DNA from: WTAW01 sp964540205 | Lineage (GTDB): Bacteria; Acidobacteriota; Aminicenantia; Aminicenantales; Aminicenantaceae | Direction: 5' to 3' | DNA length: 33,324 nucleotides | NCBI GenBank assembly: GCA_964540205.1 | Contig: CAZIMJ010000308.1 | Span: 1-33,324 of the forward strand | Shown here: positions 14,750 through 23,722 of the stretch, one piece after another | How the letters are laid out: the number at the start of each line of letters is the position of its first letter | Position numbering within the stretch: the first letter of the stretch is position 1 | Position numbers and translations under genes: made by a program | Notes under the pieces: model-generated | The model's database searches: none | The model's input: only the letters and a program-made list of their open reading frames with translations | What the model was told of the DNA's origin: nothing

Positions 14750-17700
14750 TTGATTAAGAATTCAATCAAAGTTCTACTGGTTTTGTTCCTCGTTATCGGA
14801 CTCACCTCGTTCGCGAACGCTCAAGGCAGCCTGCAGGGCTCTGTCACAGGGAAGGTCTCAGACACTGAGGGAAACCCCCTTCCGGGTTGTACCATCACCC
14901 TCCAAGGACCGAACCTGCAGGGACAGATGACCTTTGTCTCAACAGAAGCCGGTCAATACCGTTTCCCCTCTGTGCCTCCCGGTGCAAGCTATCAGGTCAC
15001 ATTTGAGATGCCCGGATTCAAGACAGTCGTCCGGCAGGGCCTGAATGTCAACCTCGGAAAAGCAACAGCCATCAACATCACACTCGAAATGAGCACATTG
15101 GAAGAAGAGGTCACAGTTGTCGGGGAATCTCCCACTGTTGATGTCAAAGTCTCCAAGACGTCCGTCAACTATTCCAAGAGCTACATCTACAATATCCCGA
15201 TGTCTCGAGACCTCTATGCTGTGCTTAACTCCATGCCTGGTTCGGTGTCCGAGGATGTGAGTTATCGCCGCACGTCCTACATGGCTGGAGGAACCGTCAG
15301 GGGCAACCAGTATTCGATCGATGGTGTGAGCATCAACGACCCGGTGGTTATGTATCCCATGACCAATGTCAACATCGACGTCTATGAAGAGGTCGAGATG
15401 GGCATGTTCGGCCACTCGGCCGAGGTCGGCATCGCTGACGGCGGGTATGTCAATATCGTGACCAAGTCCGGAGGAAACGCATTCCACGGAGGCGGAACGG
15501 TCGAGTATTACAACGAGGACATGCAGAAATCACTTTTGAGCGAAGAAGATCTCAAGGCGATCGGACTCACTAAACCAACAGGATGGAACAATTGGCAGGA
15601 CTTCTCGTTGTTTATGGGTGGCCCCATTATTAAGGACAGGATTTGGTTTTTCGCCAACGGCAGGTATTTCAAGTGGCAGCGGGACTTCAATCACATCATC
15701 TGGGACGACACCATAGCCACAGGCGCACGGGTGTACACGCTGGACCAGGCTCCCCATCAAGAATATGACTTGTTCGGAAAACTGACCATGCAGTTGTCTT
15801 CGAACATGCGTTTGCTCTTATCCTACAACATGGCTAACATTACTGAGGATTTTTACACGAACCGCATTGGATCCAACCTCGACGTGACGTCAACGACGAA
15901 ATGGGATGGGGAGATAGGCCACACCGTATCCGCACAGCTCAACTGGGTGGCGAGTCAGAACTTGTTCTTCGACATCCGGCTCGGTTATATTAACCGTTTC
16001 TTCCCCATTCCTTATAGCGACTATGCGATCTCTGACGCCCCTCAATTCTATGACAGATATTTCGGTATTTACAGAAACAATCCCCGGTTCGAGGAAACCT
16101 ATCTCCGAACACGTCTGAATCCGTCAGCAAGCGCAACCCTGTTCCTGGATAACGTCCTCGGCGGCAGCCACGAGTGGAAATTCGGTGTGGAGTTCGAGCA
16201 AACCTACGGAGACTGGGATTGGTGGAGAGAAAATCCGTGGACATTCTATTTCTACGCAGGCGACCCTTACGCCTATACAACATCCACCATCGACAACAGG
16301 GGCCGGATCTACTGCCGGATTTCCGGAAACACCGAAGGCAGCACCAAAGAGAAGGAAAAGATGAGACGGATAGGCGCCTTCATCCAGGACAGCTTCACCA
16401 TCGGCGAAAGGCTGACCCTGAACCTGGGCGTGCGCTTCGACACCAGCAAGGGCTATTTGCCCGACCAATTCCACACTGCGGTCAGTGACCCATTGGGGCT
16501 TTTAGATGTCTTGAAGGGTGACCGCAATTCATGGGACGAATACACTCTTCCTAGCATGGACATTCTCAGCTGGACCCATTTTTCACCCAGAGTGGGATTC
16601 TCTTATGATCCCTTTGGAGACGGCAAGACTGCGGTTAAAGGATCCTGGTCTCGTTACAATGAATACCTGATGCAGCAGTACTTTTCTCTGGCGAATCCTA
16701 TGTATCCCAATGCCGGCTCATGGTACTGGTATGATGATAACTACAACGGCGTTATCGAACCCACAGACCGTTTCATTGTCATTAACCTGCCGCCCGACGC
16801 TTTTGACTTCGATATCAAAAGCGAGATCAACACGAACGCCTCAGCGCCTTACACAGACGAATTTGCCTTCGGTATCGAAAGAGAATTGGCCAAGGATTTC
16901 AGCGCAGGTGTCACGTTTGTCTACAAGCACAAAAAGAACATCTTCGAAGATGTCAATGACTTCGGATTAGGAGCAGATGAAGCCTGGAAAGGTTATGCCG
17001 AGAACAGCCCCTACTGGGGAAAGTTCGAATTCCTGGATCCCGGTGTCGACGGGGAGTTCAACACAGCGGACGATCAAACATCCTACTGCTACGCACAACT
17101 GGCCGGCGCTCCTGCGACACACTATTATTTGACTAATGTAGAAGGCGGTTATCGGAAATACTGGGCTCTCCAGTTCGTCTTCAACAAGAGGATGTCCAAC
17201 AACTGGCAATTGCTCGGCTCTTATGTCTACAGCAAAGCTTGGGGCAATATCGGTGGGGACTATAACGCCTCTTTCGGTGCCAGCGGCGGTTTCGATACGC
17301 CTAATTCTTGGGTAAACACCGGCGGACGCCTGGATTATGACAGGCCGCACAACATCAAGATCCAGAGCACAGTTATTTTGCCCTATGAGATTATCCTCAG
17401 CGGCTACCTCAACCACGCTTCCGGCTCACCCTGGAGAAGAACCGTCACCGTCTACATTCCCGATGATCCTATGTGGAAATATCCTGCAGATTACTGGACC
17501 GTAGGGACCGAATTAAGCGGCACACGGCGCAACGCTCCAGTAACAACTCTGGATATGCGTGTGGAGAAGAGATTCCGCGTCGGCGAGACTTTCTCCATCG
17601 GCGCCTATCTCGACATAATCAACCTCATGGGCAGAAGCGGCTTGGACATCACCAGTGACCCTGGTGGATATGTCGACTATTCAGATCCTGACAATCCCAC

Positions 17701-17785
17701 ATTCGAGCGGTTCGGTACCTACGGAAACATTACCGGCGCCTACGGAAACAGAGTCTTCAAAGTCAGCTTGCGTTTCACCTTCTAA
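14750..17785 (+). CDS. TonB-dependent receptor 2 with N-terminal carboxypeptidase-regulatory-like domain
   Basis: 1011 residues, starting at TTG with AGGAGG 6 bases upstream, which fixes the start. The signal peptide ends in FANA (cleavage near residue 24). A carboxypeptidase-regulatory-like domain follows at about 28-113 (GSVTGKVSDTEGNPLPGC, GQYRFPSVPPG). The EEEVTVVGE stretch is a possible TonB box. The plug spans about 125-240 (YSIDGVSINDP, YVNIVTKSGGNAFHG), then a Tyr/Trp-rich barrel ends in KVSLRFTF. It should be an outer-membrane importer driven by TonB; the substrate is unknown. It resembles receptor 1 along its whole length, yet differs enough to bind something else. It stands alone on the + strand between two - strand gene groups, has its own sigma-54 promoter, and ends in a strong terminator. 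Confidence 0.92.
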   Translation: MIKNSIKVLLVLFLVIGLTSFANAQGSLQGSVTGKVSDTEGNPLPGCTITLQGPNLQGQMTFVSTEAGQYRFPSVPPGASYQVTFEMPGFKTVVRQGLNVNLGKATAINITLEMSTLEEEVTVVGESPTVDVKVSKTSVNYSKSYIYNIPMSRDLYAVLNSMPGSVSEDVSYRRTSYMAGGTVRGNQYSIDGVSINDPVVMYPMTNVNIDVYEEVEMGMFGHSAEVGIADGGYVNIVTKSGGNAFHGGGTVEYYNEDMQKSLLSEEDLKAIGLTKPTGWNNWQDFSLFMGGPIIKDRIWFFANGRYFKWQRDFNHIIWDDTIATGARVYTLDQAPHQEYDLFGKLTMQLSSNMRLLLSYNMANITEDFYTNRIGSNLDVTSTTKWDGEIGHTVSAQLNWVASQNLFFDIRLGYINRFFPIPYSDYAISDAPQFYDRYFGIYRNNPRFEETYLRTRLNPSASATLFLDNVLGGSHEWKFGVEFEQTYGDWDWWRENPWTFYFYAGDPYAYTTSTIDNRGRIYCRISGNTEGSTKEKEKMRRIGAFIQDSFTIGERLTLNLGVRFDTSKGYLPDQFHTAVSDPLGLLDVLKGDRNSWDEYTLPSMDILSWTHFSPRVGFSYDPFGDGKTAVKGSWSRYNEYLMQQYFSLANPMYPNAGSWYWYDDNYNGVIEPTDRFIVINLPPDAFDFDIKSEINTNASAPYTDEFAFGIERELAKDFSAGVTFVYKHKKNIFEDVNDFGLGADEAWKGYAENSPYWGKFEFLDPGVDGEFNTADDQTSYCYAQLAGAPATHYYLTNVEGGYRKYWALQFVFNKRMSNNWQLLGSYVYSKAWGNIGGDYNASFGASGGFDTPNSWVNTGGRLDYDRPHNIKIQSTVILPYEIILSGYLNHASGSPWRRTVTVYIPDDPMWKYPADYWTVGTELSGTRRNAPVTTLDMRVEKRFRVGETFSIGAYLDIINLMGRSGLDITSDPGGYVDYSDPDNPTFERFGTYGNITGAYGNRVFKVSLRFTF

Positions 17786-17808
17786 GCTCGAATAGACGCA
17801 GAAATTCA

Positions 17809-17838
17809 AAGAGGGGAGAAAATTCTCCCCTCTTTTTT
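17809..17838 (+). terminator. Strong intrinsic terminator after TonB receptor 2
   Basis: AAGAGGGGAGA and TCTCCCCTCTT form an 11-bp stem with a short AAAT-type loop, followed by a run of eight or more T. It sits about 25 bp past the receptor stop and directly abuts the stop codon of the converging TPR gene. On the - strand the stem is followed only by TTTGAATTT, so it is less certain in that direction. Confidence 0.85.
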
Positions 17839-17839
17839 T

Positions 17840-18832
17840 TTATTTGATAAGCTCTTCGAGTTTGGGGATCAGTGCTTCAATGTTTGGCGCTTGGGGATCA
17901 TCGGGAGCATACTCCAGGAATTTTTTCAGACTGTCGATTGCGAGTTGATACTCACCTTTGTTCAGATAGGCATAGCCCATCTGTCTGTAAGGGGGAGCCC
18001 AGTCTTCTTTGATCTCAATAGCCTTTTTAAAAAACTCGATCGCTTTATCTGTCTCCGCTTGATTGAAGAATATCTCTCCCACGTTAAATGCCAGTGTTTC
18101 ATCATCCGGAAAGAGAGACATGGCCTGCTGTAAATATTCACTGGCCTTTTCCAGGTCGCCCTGCAGCATATAGGTCTCACCCATACTGGACAGAGCTCTG
18201 GATGCCCCCTCGTCACCTTCAAAGGAACCCTTTTCTTCTTTGACATTATCGAGGATGACCTGGTAAGCCGCAATGGCCTTGTCGTATTCCTTCAGCTGCC
18301 GGTAACAGTTTCCGATATTGAGATTCACCTGGATGATCGCAGGGTTCAACTGGAGAAATTCTTCGAATTTTGCCACAGCCTCGGCATACTTTTCTTCCTC
18401 GAAAAGCTGACTCCCTTCCTTGAAGAGGGCTAATGCTGCCTCGTCTTCGATCGAGGGCATGCCGGTCTTAGGGCTTAGATCAATCTTCTTTAGAGTAAAA
18501 TCGATGGCGGGATTGTTCTGAGAAAACTGACTGACGCTTGTTTCATGATAGGTTGTCCCGTACCCTTCCATGGTGGCCGTAAACCTGAAATACCCGGTTC
18601 CCAATCCGGCTACCGCCCAGTTTCCATTCTCATCAGATCTTCCCTCGAATGTGGTGTTGTACTTGAGGTGCTGTGCGATTATTTGGACGCCTTCGATGGG
18701 GTTGCCGGCCTCATCCACACATGTTCCTTTGACCCGTCCTTTACCCCGGCCCTGCTGAGCAGCCAGGGTTATTGGAACGCAAACTAAAAGTGCAATGAAG
18801 ACAATGAACCTGAATGTATTCTTATGTTTCAT
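17840..18832 (-). CDS. Exported protein with carboxypeptidase-regulatory-like domain and TPR repeats
   Basis: 330 residues from the ATG at 18832, chosen because AGGAGG lies 6 bases upstream; the open frame extends ten codons further. A signal peptide (about 1-24, ending LAAQ) is followed by a carboxypeptidase-regulatory-like beta domain (about 30-112: GRVKGTCVDEAGNPIEGVQI, NGNWAVAGLGTGYFRF). TPR repeats cover about 135-325 (FEEEKYAEAVAKFEEFLQLNP, YDKAIAAYQVIL, GYAYLNKGEYQLAIDSLKKFL). The same beta domain heads both TonB receptors, so the protein may dock to the outer membrane or to a receptor partner; this is inference. It is last in the - strand group, 57 bp after the TPR gene at 18890-19855. 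No catalytic motif is visible, so a scaffold role is likely. Confidence 0.8.
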   Translation of the reverse strand: MKHKNTFRFIVFIALLVCVPITLAAQQGRGKGRVKGTCVDEAGNPIEGVQIIAQHLKYNTTFEGRSDENGNWAVAGLGTGYFRFTATMEGYGTTYHETSVSQFSQNNPAIDFTLKKIDLSPKTGMPSIEDEAALALFKEGSQLFEEEKYAEAVAKFEEFLQLNPAIIQVNLNIGNCYRQLKEYDKAIAAYQVILDNVKEEKGSFEGDEGASRALSSMGETYMLQGDLEKASEYLQQAMSLFPDDETLAFNVGEIFFNQAETDKAIEFFKKAIEIKEDWAPPYRQMGYAYLNKGEYQLAIDSLKKFLEYAPDDPQAPNIEALIPKLEELIK

Positions 18833-18889
18833 TCCTGTCCTCCTAAGGCTGTATAAGACCATATATTTTAGATGATACTCTCTGCAAAA

Positions 18890-19855
18890 TCAATTTTTTG
18901 CGTCACACATGAAGACAAACTGAACATCTGTGTAAGGATCGATAAGTACTAACGGAACTTTTTTGGGCGAATATTTCTCCACTTTCATTTTTAGTCCGAT
19001 GATATCAAATTGCGCCTGTCCCTTTTCCGCTTGGCCGAGATGGTAATAGGCTCTTCCTGAATTCTTCAAAGATTCCGCATCCTTCGGATTTTCTTCCAAG
19101 ATCTCCAGATAAATATCCAGGGCCTTCTGATAGTTTCCTGTGTTATAATTCACGGCCGCAAGGTCTTGTTTTGCGGCAAGCATGCTGTCTGCAATCTGCG
19201 CAAAGCTCTCCAAGGCTTTGGCCTCATTGTTCGTACTGGCGTTGATATATCCCTCGATAGAACTCAATTCGTCACTCTTTTCCCCTGCTTTTTGGAGTTT
19301 TTCAAGCTCCTTTTTTGCTCCTTTGTAGTCTTTGAGGTGGCACATCACAACCATGAGTTGTTTACGGGTTTCTAACTCGGGGTATTTGTACTTTTGGGCC
19401 TCTTCAAATCTTTTTTTGGCTTCCCCAAAATTCCCCTCTTTTTTGTAGAGCATGCCCAAGGAAAACTTGAGAATCCCTCTCCGGCCTTTCGTGAATACAG
19501 TCCCAGCCATGCCTCCGACTCTATCGACGTCGGCGTATGTTTGGTCAGCAGTTATTGCCGCGGGTGCTGCACCTAACTCTTTGATCTCTTGTTCCGTTTT
19601 ACTGATCGTACTCATGGCCTTTTCAAAATCACCCTTAAGGTAATAGGCCAGTCCCAGAAACAAGTGGCAATCGAAATTTCGTGGATACCGTTGAAGTTTT
19701 CTATTCAAAAGACGTATCGCTTCGTCAATCTTACCCTGCTCCAGATACTGACAGGCACGGACCTCCTCTAGATAGGCCTGTGCATATCCTTGAGGTCCCA
19801 TAAGGATGGCCCCTAAAAAGCCAATTCCGATAAGCAGTGTCAAAACTTTCTTCAT
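18890..19855 (-). CDS. Exported TPR-repeat protein
   Basis: 321 residues with a signal peptide (about 1-26, ending GYAQA). TPR units cover about 28-290: YLEQGKIDEAIRLLNRKLQRYP, FLGLAYYLKGDFEKAM, GMLYKKEGNFGEAKKRFEEA, NYNTGNYQKALDIYLEIL and GRAYYHLGQAEKGQAQF. AGGAGG lies before the ATG at 19855 and supports the start. TPR arrays bind other proteins, so this is probably a periplasmic scaffold; no enzyme motif is present. It ends 57 bp before the carboxypeptidase-regulatory-like/TPR gene and follows the GWxTD pair after 166 bp containing a palindromic repeat, so it may be in the same operon. The C-terminal ~40 residues (PYTDVQFVFMCDAKN) are not TPR-like and I cannot assign them. Confidence 0.78.
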   Translation of the reverse strand: MKKVLTLLIGIGFLGAILMGPQGYAQAYLEEVRACQYLEQGKIDEAIRLLNRKLQRYPRNFDCHLFLGLAYYLKGDFEKAMSTISKTEQEIKELGAAPAAITADQTYADVDRVGGMAGTVFTKGRRGILKFSLGMLYKKEGNFGEAKKRFEEAQKYKYPELETRKQLMVVMCHLKDYKGAKKELEKLQKAGEKSDELSSIEGYINASTNNEAKALESFAQIADSMLAAKQDLAAVNYNTGNYQKALDIYLEILEENPKDAESLKNSGRAYYHLGQAEKGQAQFDIIGLKMKVEKYSPKKVPLVLIDPYTDVQFVFMCDAKN

Positions 19856-19972
19856 TCCTTCCCTCCTCCTTTCTGGTTCATTTATGAGTATTAATGAACG
19901 CGATGAGACAAAACAAACCCACTTTCCTACAGATTACACAATCGGTCTGTTCCTTTCAAGAACATCTTTATC

Positions 19973-19997
19973 GGTCCGTTCGGGGAACGGACCCTAC
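19973..19997. repeat. Palindromic repeat family copy
   Basis: GGTCCGTTC-GGG-GAACGGACC followed by CTAC is identical to the right half of the copy at 3569-3613. A decayed arm (GGTCTGTTC...GAACA, about 19944-19964) precedes it. It lies between the GWxTD lipoprotein gene and the TPR gene, inside the presumed operon. Confidence 0.7.
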
Positions 19998-20021
19998 AAA
20001 AAGCAAGCATTACATATTGGC

Positions 20022-21023
20022 TTAGAGCTTAAACTCCTTGACCTTTTTGGTCGTGTCTCCGCCTGTTCCGTTCGTGAGAAAACCATAAAGCCTGTTCTTT
20101 CCCTTTGTGAGCTGCGGCAGATCTTCCTCCAGAACAAAGGGGAGCTCGATCGTGTATTGTTTTCCTTTTTTATCCTCCAGGTCCTCTTCATCTGTTTCAA
20201 CCCTGTATGAATCTTGATACTCCCACACAATATTCTCCTCAGAATCTTTCAGTTCCAGATGTAATTCAAGAGTCGTTACTAGTTTGCTCCCCTCTTCTGT
20301 GAACCAGATATTGCCGTAGGGAATCTTAACTAAAAGCGTTCCTTCTATTCTGTCGGGAGTATCCACCGTCTTGTCAACGTCCCAATCAAAGCTTACATCC
20401 TCTCTCCTGCCTCTGATGGTTTGTTGCGCAGATGCCTGAGCCATATTCAATTCATGCATGTACATCAGGTTTAGACTCCGGATCGAGCTCAGATCATACG
20501 TTATGAGACGATAGCTCCCCGTGCATGTGTTATCCACAAAAACAACAGGGAAATTCCCGTAGTACCAGACTTCCTGGCAACGGCTGGAAGCATTATAGCC
20601 CATAGGATACGTTATCCGGTCCAAGGGCGGTCCGAATAAAATATAGATCCTTCCCCGGTCTGTCATCCATCCTGGTTTTCCTTCGCTGAGAAAGAGCTCA
20701 TCCGCTGCGTCCATGCGGCTGAAGTATTCCATCTGAAACTCATTCTCTTCTGTGTTCGGATCGGGATCCCGGCGCTTCCAGAATTCCTCCTTGAACTGCT
20801 CTCTTTCCTCATCAGGAAGGTCGAGAAAAATATGCGATTCTTCCTTGGTGATGATGTACCGAACCCTGTTGTGCCAATCCTTATCCAAAGGATCCAGCTT
20901 CTGCTCCAATTTGTAGTAGCGGCAGGATCCGAAGAACACAACCATCCAGGATACGAGCAGTAGTGTTATAAAAGGCAAAAGAAATGTTCTTGCCTTTTTT
21001 CGAATTTCTACAAAATCAATCAT
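20022..21023 (-). CDS. GWxTD-domain lipoprotein
   Basis: 333 residues. A long hydrophobic signal (about 13-33) ends in FGSC (Cys34), a good lipobox, so this is probably an outer-membrane lipoprotein facing the periplasm. The family signature is complete: FWKRRDPDPNTEENEF at 81-96 and PGWMTDRGRIYILFGPP with GWMTD at 118-122. The C-terminal half is beta-rich. It overlaps the end of the upstream GWxTD-TPR gene by 8 bases and has AGGAG 7 bases before its ATG, so the two are translationally linked. It closely resembles the lipoprotein at 178-1227 in length and motif order. The biochemical role of the GWxTD domain is unknown to me; the firm points are export, lipid anchoring and linkage to TPR proteins. 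Confidence 0.85.
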   Translation of the reverse strand: MIDFVEIRKKARTFLLPFITLLLVSWMVVFFGSCRYYKLEQKLDPLDKDWHNRVRYIITKEESHIFLDLPDEEREQFKEEFWKRRDPDPNTEENEFQMEYFSRMDAADELFLSEGKPGWMTDRGRIYILFGPPLDRITYPMGYNASSRCQEVWYYGNFPVVFVDNTCTGSYRLITYDLSSIRSLNLMYMHELNMAQASAQQTIRGRREDVSFDWDVDKTVDTPDRIEGTLLVKIPYGNIWFTEEGSKLVTTLELHLELKDSEENIVWEYQDSYRVETDEEDLEDKKGKQYTIELPFVLEEDLPQLTKGKNRLYGFLTNGTGGDTTKKVKEFKL

Positions 21024-23082
21024 TCTTTTTCTCCTTTATCGCCTCGAGATTCTGTTTAAGCTCGGGCTGGTCAGGATTTATCTCAAGAGATTTCTCCCAT
21101 GCAGCTAACGCCTCCTCAATCTCCCCCAGCTGGAAATAGCATTCACCCACAGCGTTTAGAATATTTGTGTTTATTCCATAATGATCGATGGCAGAATTAA
21201 ACAATTCGATGGCTTTACTCAATTCACCCAAAGCCTGATAAGTCTTTCCCAGAACAAAAAAGACATCGTACAGAGGGGGATCAGGATTATCAAATAGGGG
21301 AAGAAGGAGGGATTCTATCTTTGTGTATTCATCCAAAAGCATGTAGAGTCGAGCCAGGTTGAGGGCATACTCGGCAGAATCCGGTTTCTTTTGATACGCA
21401 TTTTCGATGTAAGCCCGTGCCTCCTGAACCTTCCCACTGTTAAAAAGCTGAGTGCCGACGATGTAAGAATAGACAGGATTCTCCGCTCCTGGCATCAGTT
21501 TGGAGTAAATCCACGGCCGGGCAATGGCTGCCTGGTGGGTCACATCGAATTCATCCGTTTCGTAGAGGACCTCCTGCCCATCGATATTCAGAGAAAGTTC
21601 TATCCTGTAATGAGCGGGAGAAAAGTCGAGAAGAGTGAACTGCTCCACAAAATTGGGCAATTCTGGATAGTCGATGATCGCTTTTGTTTCCGTCCGGAAT
21701 GGCTCGCCGTTTTTAAGGAAGGTGTACTTCAGTTCACCCCCTTCTATCTGTGCGGGTTTCAACCCATGTATCTGAAATGCCAAAACAAGATTATCCTGCA
21801 TGATAAACGTCCTGTTTGCCTGGAAATAAAGCTGGTTTGTGCCAATCTGGAAAGGTCTCAACCTGTCCGGTGCCAGAGGCTTTTTTTCCACCGCGTAACC
21901 CATGATGAAGGAGGTCATCTGGAGCTCATCCTGAACTCCAGGGATGAGAAGGTCGCGCTCTAAGGAAGTGAACTCCTTGGAAACGACATTTTTCACAAGC
22001 ACAGACATCTTATAATTACCGGGAATCAGAGGGAACATATCCCTAAGGCTGAGAGGCCGGTGGCTCACATCCCTCATCTGTTCCTGGTCGAAGTTAAAGA
22101 CAATATCCTTTTCAAACTGGTGGATCCGCTCTCCCTCCATGTCTGTGATGGTCCCATTCAGCTTGAGGGTGGTATAATACTTGTTCTCAAACTGATTGAC
22201 AGATAGCCTTTCCGGCTCGATGGCATAGTGAACAAAATACATCCCGGAGGGGTCCTTCAGGATCTCAATGACAGCGTCACTGTCTATGTAATTCGCAGAG
22301 TATTCCACCTCGATGACGTCTTTCAAGTCAAGAAACTTCTGGGCATACCTCTCTTTAACCTCTCGGGAAGGCGTCGTGAACACTCTCTGGATCAGAATGT
22401 CCGAACTCATCGAAGGCCGATCTAAAGCAAGATTTCTCTCCCCGGGAATGAGGGATAAGGAGACATCAGCCAGCGCAGGCTCAAGCTCCCTGAGCTTCTG
22501 ATATGCTCCCAGGTAGTCTACTTGGTCACCCCAGTAAGACGTCATCAAGGCTTGTGGGCCATGCTGAAGAGGACTGTAAAGCTTATATTCCCCTGTCCCT
22601 CCTTCCTGGAAAAAGACCATGTTAAACCCAGGAGGAAGGCCGTATTTTGACATCCCTTGGTAGAACCAAACCTCGGTGTTGTAGACCGTGGATTTTCCTT
22701 CAAACCTCGTGACATCGTTCGGCTCACCCAGGATGATATAAATTTCGCCCCTGTCCGTTCTCCAACCCGCCTTGGGTGATGTCCGTCCATAAAAATGATT
22801 GACATGATTGATCCTGCGGTAGTGCTCTGCCCTGAACTCGTTCTCAGGGCTGCCCGGAGTCGGATCCCGTTGTTTCCAGAAGGCTTCGATGAATTGATCC
22901 CTTTCACGGTCTGACTCCAGCTTGAGGAAGACTTCTTTTTCTAAAGCCGTGATGACGTAAACAACTTCTTCTTCAAGCCATTTCTTATGTCTTTCCGGCA
23001 GGTTTTTGCTGTCGCCGGAATCCCCACAAAGGAATAGAACAACTGCTGTTATGAGAAAAGAACCCATCAAAATCTTTTTCAC
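21016..23082 (-). CDS. Large GWxTD-domain protein with C-terminal TPR repeats
   Basis: 688 residues, starting at GTG with AGGAG 7 bases upstream. The N-terminus (MKKILMGSFLITAVVLFLCG) is a signal; Cys19 could be lipidated, but the lipobox is poor. The GWxTD signature is FWKQRDPTPGSPENEF (68-83), then AGWRTDRGEIYIILGEP with GWRTD at 106-110. A long beta-rich middle part (about 250-530) resembles macroglobulin-like or immunoglobulin-like folds in its strand pattern, which is an impression only. TPR units fill about 545-680 (LFNSGKVQEARAYIENAY, GKTYQALGELSKAIELFNSA, GECYFQLGEIEEALAAWEKSL). It leads the - strand group and is probably driven by the sigma-54-like element at 23166-23181. Unlike its two paralogues, it joins GWxTD and TPR parts in one chain. 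Confidence 0.83.
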   Translation of the reverse strand: MKKILMGSFLITAVVLFLCGDSGDSKNLPERHKKWLEEEVVYVITALEKEVFLKLESDRERDQFIEAFWKQRDPTPGSPENEFRAEHYRRINHVNHFYGRTSPKAGWRTDRGEIYIILGEPNDVTRFEGKSTVYNTEVWFYQGMSKYGLPPGFNMVFFQEGGTGEYKLYSPLQHGPQALMTSYWGDQVDYLGAYQKLRELEPALADVSLSLIPGERNLALDRPSMSSDILIQRVFTTPSREVKERYAQKFLDLKDVIEVEYSANYIDSDAVIEILKDPSGMYFVHYAIEPERLSVNQFENKYYTTLKLNGTITDMEGERIHQFEKDIVFNFDQEQMRDVSHRPLSLRDMFPLIPGNYKMSVLVKNVVSKEFTSLERDLLIPGVQDELQMTSFIMGYAVEKKPLAPDRLRPFQIGTNQLYFQANRTFIMQDNLVLAFQIHGLKPAQIEGGELKYTFLKNGEPFRTETKAIIDYPELPNFVEQFTLLDFSPAHYRIELSLNIDGQEVLYETDEFDVTHQAAIARPWIYSKLMPGAENPVYSYIVGTQLFNSGKVQEARAYIENAYQKKPDSAEYALNLARLYMLLDEYTKIESLLLPLFDNPDPPLYDVFFVLGKTYQALGELSKAIELFNSAIDHYGINTNILNAVGECYFQLGEIEEALAAWEKSLEINPDQPELKQNLEAIKEKKND

Positions 23083-23427
23083 TAGCGAACTCCTTGTTTG
23101 CTCTTGGTCCTCGTATGACGAGATTTTTCGAGCGAAGAATGTTTACTTCATCATTCGAAATCAACCGCAATATTCATGCCATACTATCGTGATTCTGCAA
23201 CACAGCAGATCATCGCCCATTGGACCCGTCAGTACCAAACGAGTTACTTTATATTATAGCGCAATTTGACGTTTTTATCATTTCTCGTGGTCCATTTCTC
23301 TAAAAATAATTTACACATATTTGTCCAAACACCTGGGTTACAGAAAGGGCCGAAGCTTGGGCCGTCTTCGTTGCGGAGTTATGAGATTGGAGCTCCAGAA
23401 TCCGTCCTGATCAGGTCTTTGAGCGAT
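23083..23427. other. Intergenic region upstream of the GWxTD group
   Basis: This 345-bp gap contains a sigma-54-like element near its left end. The right part follows the end of the radical SAM remnant and may include decayed gene sequence (one frame reads DFESLKDLIRTDSGAPIS before a stop near 23380). I could not match that to a family. No intact gene is visible. Confidence 0.5.
23166..23181 (-). promoter_or_regulatory. Sigma-54-like promoter for the GWxTD/TPR gene group
   Basis: The - strand reads TGGCATGAATATTGCG, with GG and GC ten bases apart and only two departures from TGGCACG-N4-TTGCW. It would start transcription about 70-75 bp before the GTG at 23082. The TTCAA-N5-TGGAT sites of the receptor promoters are not seen upstream, so a different activator may act here, or the match is by chance. 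Confidence 0.5.
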
Positions 23428-23697
23428 TCAAAATCGGACGGGAACATTGCGGAGCACGGAAGGTTTGCTCATTTCCTCCTTGAAAAAAGGTCCTCGTCCG
23501 TCCCCCTTTGATTTTGCCTTTTTTGGCAGTTGAGGATGGTGTCGATCCAGACAATCGATAAAGTGCAGATGGCTATTCGTGTATTCTCTCAGCAAGGCGC
23601 CGACATAGAGAAGTCCCAGGGGCCTCATCCAGAAATCATAGGCCGTAAAATCGAATATCCATGGATCGATGAGAAGAACGTCCTTAGGAGAGGGCAT
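23428..23697 (-). pseudogene. N-terminal remnant of a B12-binding-type radical SAM protein
   Basis: The frame starts at ATG 23697 behind AGGAG and gives 89 residues before a stop: MPSPKDVLLIDPWIFDFTAYD, WMRPLGLLYVGALLREY, VHFIDCLDRHHP-like and KGDGRGPFFKEEMSKP. This is the usual beginning of large radical SAM proteins with an N-terminal cobalamin-binding-like domain (normally 400-600 residues). The CxxxCxxC cluster region and everything after it are missing. The remaining sequence up to the GWxTD gene is too short to hold the rest, so the gene has lost most of its length. A MITE-like inverted-repeat element (23723-23868) sits 25 bp upstream of its start. The family call comes from memory of this N-terminal pattern and is moderately sure. 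Confidence 0.65.
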
Positions 23698-23722
23698 CTG
23701 TCTCCTGCCGGTCTCTTTTTGG

